Shown piece after piece: positions 1 to 5,637 of a stretch of DNA of 10,144 nucleotides. The notes beneath the pieces are model-generated. The model was not told the origin of the DNA. It made no database searches and worked only from the letters and a program-made list of their open reading frames with translations. The stretch is taken from assembly GCA_027623615.1 (NCBI GenBank), contig JAQBVH010000065.1:1-10144 (forward strand), in the 5' to 3' direction. The translations under genes were made by a program, and so were the position numbers. This DNA comes from Planctomycetota bacterium. Lineage in GTDB: Bacteria; Planctomycetota; UBA1135; GCA-002686595. The number at the start of each line of letters is the position of its first letter. Position 1 is the stretch's first letter.

Positions 1-342
1 GCGATGGTCCCCGTCTGCGAGAAGGCGGCGACAAGGGCAGCCGAGCAGGGCATCGATTGCCTGGTGGTCGACCTGCGCACGCTGCTGCCCCTCGACGAGG
101 AGGGCGTGCTCGAGGCCGCCAAGGCCACGGGCCGCGTCGTGACCGTCCACGAGGCGCCCCGCTTCTGTGGCTTCGCGGCGGAGATCAGCGCGCTGATCGC
201 AGAGAACATCATCGAGTACATGGAGGCCCCGATCCGTCGCGTGACGGGCTTCGATACTCCCTTTCCCAACACCCTCGAGCACCACTACCTGCCGGACGAG
301 CGCCGGGTCCTGGACGCCATCGAAGGCGTCGCGAGGTTCTAG
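1..342 (+). CDS. 2-oxoacid dehydrogenase E1 component, beta subunit (C-terminal part, 5' end outside window)
   Basis: About 113 residues are visible, open to the left edge and ending at TAG 340-342. They match the C-terminal transketolase-like domain of E1 beta subunits of the pyruvate/branched-chain 2-oxoacid dehydrogenase family. The visible landmarks are a helix-strand start with CEKAATRAAEQGIDCLVVDLRT, the segment VTVHEAPRFCGFAAEI, and the ending VTGFDTPFPNTLEHHYLPDERRVLDAI, which is typical of the E1 beta tail. In the family, this subunit pairs with E1 alpha to form the ThDP-dependent decarboxylase that acylates the lipoyl group of E2; it acts in the cytoplasm. It is followed after 3 nt by E2, so the two are almost certainly co-transcribed. 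Whether pyruvate or branched-chain 2-oxoacids are the substrate cannot be decided from this fragment. The first ATG in the window (position 4) is internal, not the start. Confidence 0.9.
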   Translation, partial: AMVPVCEKAATRAAEQGIDCLVVDLRTLLPLDEEGVLEAAKATGRVVTVHEAPRFCGFAAEISALIAENIIEYMEAPIRRVTGFDTPFPNTLEHHYLPDERRVLDAIEGVARF

Positions 343-345
343 ACC

Positions 346-1629
346 ATGATCGAATTCAAGCTGCCCGACATCGGCGAGGGCATCGCCGAAGGTGAGATCG
401 TGAAGTGGATGGTGACCGAAGGCCAAGTGGTCGAGGAGCACCAGCCGGTCGTCGAGGTGATGACCGACAAGGCCACGGTCGAGGTCCCCGCGCCCGCCGC
501 CGGCACGGTCGTCAAACAGCTCGTCGCCGCGGGTGAGACGGTCCCTGTCGGCACGGTGATCTTCCACCTGGCCACCGGCGCCGCAGTTGCTGCCGCCGCA
601 CCCGCGGCCGCAGCGCCGGTTGCAGCGCCGGTTGCAGCTGCAGCTCCGGTTGCCGCAGCTCCCGTCGCCGTTGGGGTCGCTGCGGGGTCCGACGCCAAGG
701 TCCTCGCCGTACCCTCCGCCCGTCGGGTCGCCCGAGAGCTCGGCATCTCGTTGAGCCAGGTGGCCGGGACCGGTCGCAACGGAGTGGTCCGGCGCGCGGA
801 CGTCGAGGCCTTTGCCGCCAGCGGTGCGCCCGCAGCCGCGGCGACTCCCGCAGCCGCGCCCGCAGGTACGACGCCGGCCCCCGCGCCCGTCCCTGCCGCC
901 CCCAGCTTCCTGCCTGGCATGGGCGAGGAGCAGCGCATTCCCTTCCGTGGTGTGCGGCGCAAGATCTCCGAAGCGATGGTCCGCTCGATGCAGACCGCGG
1001 TTCACTTCACGGTGGTCGAGGAGATCGACGTCACCAACCTGGTCGCCCTGCGTGGCAAGGCCAAGGCCCTGGGTGCCGAGCAGAACATCAAGGTGACCTA
1101 CATGCCCTTCATCATGAAGGCGGTCGCCAATGGCCTGGCGCAGTTCCGGGTGCTCAACGGGCACCTGGATGAGAAGGGAGACGAGATCATCCTGCCGAAC
1201 CGGGTCAACCTCGGCATCGCGACCGACACCGCGAACGGGTTGATCGTCCCGGTCATTCCCGACGTACAAGCCAAGGGCCTCCTGCAGCTCGCGGCCGAGC
1301 TGCAGGACCTGGCGGCTCGCACGCGCACTGGTCAGGTTCGCCCGGAGGAGCTGCGCGGCAGCACCTTCACGATCACGAACGCGGGCAACATCGGCGGCAC
1401 CCTCGCCACGCCGATCATCAACTACCCCGACATCGCCATCCTGGGTGTGCATCGCATCGTGAAGCGACCCGGCGTGGTCGAGACCCCGGACGGGGACAGG
1501 ATCGAGGTGCGCCACTACATGAACCTGTCGTGCAGCGTCGATCACCGCCTGGCGGACGGCGCGGACGCGGCCCGGTTCCTGGCTTACCTGCGGCGCATCC
1601 TGGAAGAGCCCGGCCTCCTCGCCCTCTAG
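346..1629 (+). CDS. Dihydrolipoamide acyltransferase (E2) of a 2-oxoacid dehydrogenase complex
   Basis: This 427-residue protein has the full E2 layout. An N-terminal lipoyl domain (about 1-77) carries the lipoylation lysine K42 in MTDKAT. An Ala/Pro/Val-rich swinging linker (about 78-118) follows. Then comes a peripheral-subunit-binding domain (119-156, with VPSARRVARELGI and GTGRNGVV), a second Ala/Pro linker (157-195) and the catalytic domain (196-427). The catalytic domain ends with the acyltransferase signature HRLADG: H400 and D404 are the expected catalytic pair. In the family, E2 forms the oligomeric core and moves the acyl group from lipoamide to CoA. There is a single lipoyl domain, as in branched-chain and many bacterial pyruvate complexes. 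A GAGG at 333-336 sits 9 nt before the ATG, one of the few plausible ribosome sites in the window. It lies 3 nt after E1 beta. The exact acyl substrate is not determined. Confidence 0.95.
   Translation: MIEFKLPDIGEGIAEGEIVKWMVTEGQVVEEHQPVVEVMTDKATVEVPAPAAGTVVKQLVAAGETVPVGTVIFHLATGAAVAAAAPAAAAPVAAPVAAAAPVAAAPVAVGVAAGSDAKVLAVPSARRVARELGISLSQVAGTGRNGVVRRADVEAFAASGAPAAAATPAAAPAGTTPAPAPVPAAPSFLPGMGEEQRIPFRGVRRKISEAMVRSMQTAVHFTVVEEIDVTNLVALRGKAKALGAEQNIKVTYMPFIMKAVANGLAQFRVLNGHLDEKGDEIILPNRVNLGIATDTANGLIVPVIPDVQAKGLLQLAAELQDLAARTRTGQVRPEELRGSTFTITNAGNIGGTLATPIINYPDIAILGVHRIVKRPGVVETPDGDRIEVRHYMNLSCSVDHRLADGADAARFLAYLRRILEEPGLLAL
610..651 (+). repeat. Short tandem repeat encoding Ala-Ala-Pro-Val in the E2 linker
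   Basis: The 12-mer GCAGCGCCGGTT occurs twice in perfect tandem (610-621 and 622-633). A third, one-base variant, GCAGCTCCGGTT, lies at 640-651 after a 6-nt insertion. The units are in frame and encode AAPV, so they lengthen the flexible linker between the lipoyl domain and the subunit-binding domain. Such linkers vary in length between strains because of this kind of repeat. Confidence 0.75.
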
Positions 1630-1637
1630 CCCGAACC

Positions 1638-1815
1638 ATTCATGAGCCTGCACGCCAAGAGCCCCAACCGACCGGCTGCGCCGGTCTCTCGGCCCCTGCC
1701 GGCACTTTGGAGCCGCCGGGGTCCTCGACGACCCGTAAGGGTCGCCTGCGGGGCCGACGGCTCCAAAGCACCGGCAGGAACCGAGTTGGGGCTCCCGGCG
1801 CACAGGCTCATGAAT
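1638..1815. repeat. 178-nt imperfect palindrome / structured element between E2 and E1 alpha
   Basis: The ends are a perfect 13-bp inverted repeat: ATTCATGAGCCTG at 1638-1650 against CAGGCTCATGAAT at 1803-1815. Pairing continues inward: 1653-1656 with 1797-1800, 1659-1668 with 1785-1794, 1689-1715 with 1758-1784 (four mismatches), an interrupted stretch, then 1729-1734 with 1739-1744. The apical loop is GTAA (1735-1738). The left arm alone carries an extra 7-bp hairpin, GACCGGC-TGC-GCCGGTC at 1670-1686, so the fold is a long rod with a three-way junction. Ten of the mismatches are C.A on the + strand and would be G.U wobbles in a - strand RNA; only two are the reverse. The element fills nearly all of the 197-nt gap in the operon. 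No U-tract follows it, so a simple terminator is unlikely. It could be a MITE-like repeat, an mRNA processing or stability element, or a small RNA. Identity is unknown. Confidence 0.85.
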
Positions 1816-1826
1816 AGTCCGCGCTG

Positions 1827-2939
1827 ATGAGCTCCGCGACCCTGCAGATCCTGTCCGAGGACGGGCGGCTGGTCGGCGACAGGCCCGACGTCTCCTCCGA
1901 GGAGCTGGTCGGCCTGTTCCGGCACATGCTGCGCGTGCGTGTCCTCGACGGGCGCATGCTCAAGCTGCAGCGTGCCGGACGGGTGGGGTTCGTGGGCACC
2001 GCGACCGGGCTCGAGGCCGCGATCTGCGGCTCGGCTTCCGGCCTGCGGCCGGCGGATTGGTTGTGGTCGGGCCTGCGTGAGGGCGGCGCCGCGCTGATGC
2101 GCGGACTTCCGCTCTCGGAGTACGTGGCGCAGATGTACTGCAACGCCAACGACACGGCCAAGGGTCGGCAGATGTGTAACCACTTCCAGCACAAGGGGAC
2201 GCACTACCCCAGCTGGTCGTCGGTGATCGGCACGCAGATCCCGCACGGGGTCGGGGCTGCCTTCGCGAGCAAGCAGCGCGGCGAGGACGTGGTGCACGGC
2301 ATCTACTTCGGCGACGGCGCGACCAGCTCGAACGGCTTCCACAGCGGCTTGAACTTCGCCGGTGTGTGGAGGGCGCCGGCGGTGTTCGTGTGTATCGACA
2401 ACGGCTGGGCGATCTCGGTCAGCTCGCAGCAGCAGACCGCCGCCGACTCCTACGCCGACAAGGGCCGCGCGTACGGCGTGCCGGGCCAGATCGTCGATGG
2501 CAACGACGTGCTCGCCTGCCGCTCCGCGATGGACACTGCCGTCGAGCGGGCGCGCACCGGCGGGGGACCGAGCTTGCTCGTGCTCAAGAGCTACCGCATG
2601 CTCGGGCACTCGAGCTCCGACGACCCGACCAAGTATCGAGACGCGCAGGAGGTCGATGCCTGGGCCGCTCGGGACCCGCTGGTGCGCTACGAGGCCTGGC
2701 TCGTCGGACAAGGCCTGCTCGCGCAGGCTGGCCGCGCCCGCATCGAAGCCGAGCTCCTGGAGGAGATCGACACCGTGATCCACGAGCAGGAGGCGGCGCC
2801 GCCCATGGCCCTCAAGACCCTGGTCGAGGACGTCTACTCCAGCGTCCCGCAGCATCTCCGTCGCCAGTACAACGACTTCATTCGCATCGCCGAGCGGCTG
2901 GGCAACGCCCAACCCGGCGACGGCGCCTTCCCGCTTTAG
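1827..2939 (+). CDS. 2-oxoacid (probably pyruvate) dehydrogenase E1 component, alpha subunit
   Basis: This 370-residue ThDP-binding E1 alpha matches the usual length of Gram-positive PdhA-type subunits (about 370). The N-terminus contains LQILSEDGRLV and RVLDGRMLKLQRAGRVGF, as in that group. The ThDP/Mg motif is GDG at 162-164, followed 27 residues later by N192 (CIDNGWAIS). The conserved loop YRMLGHSSSDDPTKYR with H261 covers the active-site channel and is shared by pyruvate and branched-chain enzymes. With E1 beta it decarboxylates the 2-oxoacid and reductively acylates E2. The ATG at 1827 is the only start that includes the whole N-terminal homologous segment; no Shine-Dalgarno is visible. 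It lies 11 nt after a large palindrome and 18 nt before E3. Placing E1 alpha after E2 rather than before E1 beta is unusual. Substrate specificity is inferred, not shown. Confidence 0.92.
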   Translation: MSSATLQILSEDGRLVGDRPDVSSEELVGLFRHMLRVRVLDGRMLKLQRAGRVGFVGTATGLEAAICGSASGLRPADWLWSGLREGGAALMRGLPLSEYVAQMYCNANDTAKGRQMCNHFQHKGTHYPSWSSVIGTQIPHGVGAAFASKQRGEDVVHGIYFGDGATSSNGFHSGLNFAGVWRAPAVFVCIDNGWAISVSSQQQTAADSYADKGRAYGVPGQIVDGNDVLACRSAMDTAVERARTGGGPSLLVLKSYRMLGHSSSDDPTKYRDAQEVDAWAARDPLVRYEAWLVGQGLLAQAGRARIEAELLEEIDTVIHEQEAAPPMALKTLVEDVYSSVPQHLRRQYNDFIRIAERLGNAQPGDGAFPL

Positions 2940-2957
2940 GCCAGCCCTCCACCGCCC

Positions 2958-4361
2958 ATGAGTCCCCGCAAGGTCGCCGTCATCGGTGCCGGTCCCGCCG
3001 GCTACGTCTGTGCCATCCGTCTCGCCCAACTCGGGCAGGGCGTCACCGTGATCGAGAAGGACGCGTTGGGCGGCACCTGCCTCAACGTCGGCTGTATTCC
3101 CTCCAAGGCGATGATCGCGGCAGGTTCCCTGCTGCACAAGATCGGCGGCGCGAGCGCGATGGGCATCACCGCCGAGAACGTGTCGCTCGACGTGAACCAG
3201 CTCGTCGAGTGGAAGGCTGGCATCGTCGGCAAGCTCACCGGCGGCATCGGGGTGCTGCTCAAGAACCACAAGGTGCCGGTGCTCTACGGCGTGGCGACGA
3301 TCGTCGACAAGAACACCGTCAAGGTCACGGGCAAGGACGGGGCGCAGACCCTGAAGGTCGACGACATCGTGATCGCGACCGGCTCGATCCCGATCGAGAT
3401 CCCGGGCTTCGACTTCGACGAGGACGCTGTCTGGTCCTCGACCGGAGCGCTCGCCCCGAAGGAGATCCCGGGGCACCTGGTCGTGATCGGCGGCGGCTAC
3501 ATCGGCCTCGAGCTCGGGATCATGTACCGGAAGCTCGGCTCCAAGGTGACCGTGCTCGAGGCGACCCCTGGCGCGCTGCCGGGTCAGGACCGCGAGTGCG
3601 TGAAGGTCATCGAGCGCAGCCTGAAGAAGATGAAGATCAAGCTGATGACCGAGACCTTCGCCCAGGGCTACGAGCGCCAGGGTGACGGCTACGCGGTGCG
3701 CGTGAAGACCAAGCAGGGCGAGGAGGTCGTCGCGTGCGATCAGATCCTCTCGACCGTTGGCCGGCGCCCCTTCAGCGCCGGACTGGGTCTGGAGAACGCG
3801 GGCCTGAAGGCTGACGAGCGCGGCTTCCTCGCGACCGACAAGCAGATGCGCACCGCGGTCCCGAACATCTACGCCGTCGGTGACATCGCCGGGCAGCCGA
3901 TGCTCGCCCACAAGGGCAGCAAGGAGGGCTTGGTCGCCGCTGCGGTCATCGCCGGGCAACCAGAAGAGTACGACGTGCGCTGCGTCCCGGCCGTGATCTT
4001 CACTGCGCCGGAGATGGCCTCGGTCGGCTTGACCGAGGAGCAGTGCAAGGCAGAGGGCCGCGAGTACAAGACCGGCTCCTTCCCCTTCGCAGCCTCCGGT
4101 CGAGCGATGTCGTTGATGGAGACCGAGGGCTTCGTGAAGATCATCGCGGACGCGCAGACCGACGAGCTGCTCGGTGTGCACATGGTCGGGCCCGAGGTGA
4201 CCGAGCTGATCGCCGAGGCGGCGCTCGCGATCGAGATGGGCGCGACCGCGGAGGACCTCTCGCGCACGATCCACGCCCACCCGACCCTGCCCGAGGCGGT
4301 CATGGAGGCCGCCGAGTCGGTGCACGGGATGGCGATTCACATCTTCCAGAAGCCCAAGTGA
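2958..4361 (+). CDS. lpdA: Dihydrolipoyl dehydrogenase (E3)
   Basis: This 467-residue flavoprotein is of standard length for the family. It begins with the FAD-binding motif GAGPAG (10-15). The redox-active disulfide is C41/C46 in GGTCLNVGCIPSK. The NAD-binding motif is GGGYIGLELG in the middle of the chain. The second FAD contact is IYAVGDIAGQPMLAHKG. The C-terminal dimerisation domain ends with HPTLPE, giving the catalytic dyad H441/E446 supplied to the partner subunit. It reoxidises the dihydrolipoyl group of E2 and passes electrons through FAD to NAD+. Because this locus also encodes E1 and E2, it most likely serves this complex, though E3 is often shared with other complexes and the glycine cleavage system. 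The ATG at 2958 puts the FAD motif at the expected distance; no clear Shine-Dalgarno precedes it. All catalytic residues are present. Confidence 0.97.
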   Translation: MSPRKVAVIGAGPAGYVCAIRLAQLGQGVTVIEKDALGGTCLNVGCIPSKAMIAAGSLLHKIGGASAMGITAENVSLDVNQLVEWKAGIVGKLTGGIGVLLKNHKVPVLYGVATIVDKNTVKVTGKDGAQTLKVDDIVIATGSIPIEIPGFDFDEDAVWSSTGALAPKEIPGHLVVIGGGYIGLELGIMYRKLGSKVTVLEATPGALPGQDRECVKVIERSLKKMKIKLMTETFAQGYERQGDGYAVRVKTKQGEEVVACDQILSTVGRRPFSAGLGLENAGLKADERGFLATDKQMRTAVPNIYAVGDIAGQPMLAHKGSKEGLVAAAVIAGQPEEYDVRCVPAVIFTAPEMASVGLTEEQCKAEGREYKTGSFPFAASGRAMSLMETEGFVKIIADAQTDELLGVHMVGPEVTELIAEAALAIEMGATAEDLSRTIHAHPTLPEAVMEAAESVHGMAIHIFQKPK

Positions 4362-5053
4362 CCGCGCCGGAGGGCATCGGGCGGCTGTTCGACGTCGACC
4401 GCCGTGGGCGCATGCCCTACGACGAGGCGTACGCCCTCCAGCAGGAGCTGCTCGAGAAGCGCGTCGCCGGCGAGATCCGCGACACCCTGATCATCGTCGA
4501 GCACGACCCGGTCATCACGGTCGGGCGCGGGACGGACGTCCAGGGCCTTAGCGTCGATCTGCCGGTGCGCGAGGTCGAACGGGGCGGAGAGGCGACCTAC
4601 CACGGGCCCGGTCAGGTGGTCGCCTATCCGATCTACGCCATGCCCGAGGGCCGACGGGACCTGCACCGCTATCTGCGGGACCTGGAGGAGGTCCTGATCC
4701 GGGTGCTGGCCGAGGTCCAGATCGAGGGGCGCAGGAGCTCGAGCGGCACCGGGGTCTGGATCGGCGAGCGCAAGGTGGCCTCGATCGGCGTAGCGGTGCG
4801 GCGCTGGGTGGCCTGGCACGGAATGGCCTTGAACGTGCACACGGACCTGACCGCCTTTCAGGGCTTCAAGCCCTGCGGCCTGGACGCGGATGTGATGACC
4901 CGCGTTGCCGACCACGCGGACGTGCCGCCGGCGAACCTGCTCTTCGAGGTTCTCATCGTGAAGCACTTCGGCGAGGTCTTCGGCCTAGAGCTTCCCGAGC
5001 TGCCGCCGCGAGAGGAATCATCGTTCCCCGAGCTGCCGATCCTGCCGTCCTGA
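4358..5053 (+). CDS. lipB: Octanoyltransferase LipB (lipoate biosynthesis)
   Basis: This 231-residue protein starts at GTG 4358, which overlaps the TGA of E3 (GTGA, 4 nt) and suggests translational coupling. The start is chosen because the family's N-terminal segment (GRLFDVDRRGRMPYDEAYALQ) lies upstream of the first ATG (4412). Family motifs are clear: VEHDPVITVGRGT; GGEATYHGPGQVVAYPI (76-92), which forms the substrate pocket; the catalytic lysine K139 in ERKVASIGV; and the catalytic cysteine C173 in FKPCGL. LipB moves octanoyl groups from acyl carrier protein to the lipoyl-domain lysine, the step before sulfur insertion by LipA. Its natural client is the E2 encoded about 2.7 kb upstream. 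No lipA lies in the window. The last 21 residues are a Pro/Leu/Glu-rich tail with repeated ELP/PELP, outside the catalytic fold. Confidence 0.96.
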   Translation: MTAPEGIGRLFDVDRRGRMPYDEAYALQQELLEKRVAGEIRDTLIIVEHDPVITVGRGTDVQGLSVDLPVREVERGGEATYHGPGQVVAYPIYAMPEGRRDLHRYLRDLEEVLIRVLAEVQIEGRRSSSGTGVWIGERKVASIGVAVRRWVAWHGMALNVHTDLTAFQGFKPCGLDADVMTRVADHADVPPANLLFEVLIVKHFGEVFGLELPELPPREESSFPELPILPS

Positions 5054-5063
5054 TTCGGGACGG
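5045..5063 (+). terminator. GC hairpin overlapping the lipB stop codon (weak terminator candidate)
   Basis: CCGTCC (5045-5050) pairs perfectly with GGACGG (5058-5063) across a 7-nt loop that contains the lipB stop codon. Only TT follows before the sequence becomes mixed, so it lacks a proper U-tract. It could slow polymerase or protect the mRNA end rather than terminate. Confidence 0.3.
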
Positions 5064-5127
5064 TTACAGGACTGCAATCTCGACTCAGCCTGGAGTCATG
5101 GGCGCCGGACCACCGATGACAGAACCA

Positions 5128-5168
5128 GTCCAACGGCCTGCGGGCCTGCCCCTGGACCATTCTTTCTC
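5128..5168 (+). terminator. Possible terminator between lipB and the HPt gene
   Basis: GTCCA (5128-5132) pairs with TGGAC (5153-5157). Inside it, GGCC (5135-5138) pairs with GGCC (5143-5146) over a TGCG loop. The pyrimidine-rich stretch ATTCTTTCTC (5159-5168) follows. The stem is interrupted and the tract is not pure T, so intrinsic termination would be partial at best. Its position between two functionally unrelated gene groups supports the reading. Confidence 0.3.
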
Positions 5169-5191
5169 GGTTGTCGACCAGACTCCACGCC

Positions 5192-5590
5192 ATGAACGAG
5201 TTCTCCTCCCACTGTCACGACCCCGAGTACGGGGGCGGCGCTGTCATTGATTCGACCACGATCGAGGCGCTGCACGCCCTCGGTGGTGAAGACGACCCGG
5301 GTCTGGTTCTGGAGCTGATCGAGCTGTACCTGGACGACGCCGCCGATCGCGTGCAAACGATCGGCGCCGCTTGGGAAGTCGGCGACCTGGACGCCGTGGC
5401 TCGCGCCGCGCACGCCCTCAAGTCGGCCAGCGCGAACATCGGCGCCTTGTGCTTCTCGTCCGCGTGCAAGGACGTCGAGATCGGCGCCAAAGCGGGTGAC
5501 GCGTCCGCGATCACCGAAAACGTCGCGGCATGCACGGCCATGTTCCGTGAGGTTCAACGCGCGCTCGCGGAAATGCGCAGTCAGTCCTAG
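5192..5590 (+). CDS. Stand-alone HPt (histidine phosphotransfer) domain protein
   Basis: This small protein of 132 residues is almost entirely one HPt four-helix domain (about 18-128). The phospho-accepting histidine is H74 in the signature AAHALKSASANIGA, with the conserved lysine K77 and G84 after it. In the family, such proteins carry a phosphoryl group between a receiver domain of a hybrid kinase and a downstream response regulator. The neighbours downstream, 47 nt away, are two proteins that each contain a receiver domain, so they are likely recipients. No histidine kinase lies in the window, so the donor is unknown. ATG 5192 is preferred; an in-frame TTG at 5171 would add seven residues with no domain content. 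No Shine-Dalgarno is visible for either. The first 17 residues are His/Cys-containing and not part of the domain. Confidence 0.88.
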   Translation: MNEFSSHCHDPEYGGGAVIDSTTIEALHALGGEDDPGLVLELIELYLDDAADRVQTIGAAWEVGDLDAVARAAHALKSASANIGALCFSSACKDVEIGAKAGDASAITENVAACTAMFREVQRALAEMRSQS

Positions 5591-5637
5591 GCATCCAAGT
5601 CTCTCTCACTCTCTCTCCCGCTAGCTGCCCCCCCCCA
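5591..5637 (+). promoter_or_regulatory. Pyrimidine-rich spacer with CT repeats and a nine-C run before the start codon
   Basis: The 47-nt gap contains CT-dinucleotide runs (about 5600-5618) and then nine consecutive C (5628-5636), one base before the ATG at 5638. A purine-rich ribosome site is absent where one would be expected. The tract could bind a protein or RNA, or change length by replication slippage and alter translation of the gene that follows. The function is not shown by sequence alone. Confidence 0.4.

Noticed and set aside
346..962. Minus-strand Ala/Gly/Thr-rich frame opposite the E2 linker
   Set aside because: It is the complement of the Ala/Pro linker repeats and has no independent support.
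1642..1827. Small 61-codon open frame on the + strand inside the palindrome
   Set aside because: Its sequence is simply the two arms of the inverted repeat read through; no domain, no ribosome site, and its end overlaps the E1 alpha start by chance.
1626..4340. Very long (904-codon) open frame on the minus strand opposite E1 alpha and E3
   Set aside because: It mirrors two well-conserved enzymes, has low-complexity Arg/His/Asp/Leu/Val-rich composition and matches no family. Long antisense frames are expected in GC-rich genes because stop codons are rare in the complementary frame.
5054..5191. Possible promoter upstream of the HPt gene
   Set aside because: I looked for a -35/-10 pair and found no convincing match; the promoter of this cassette cannot be placed from the sequence alone.
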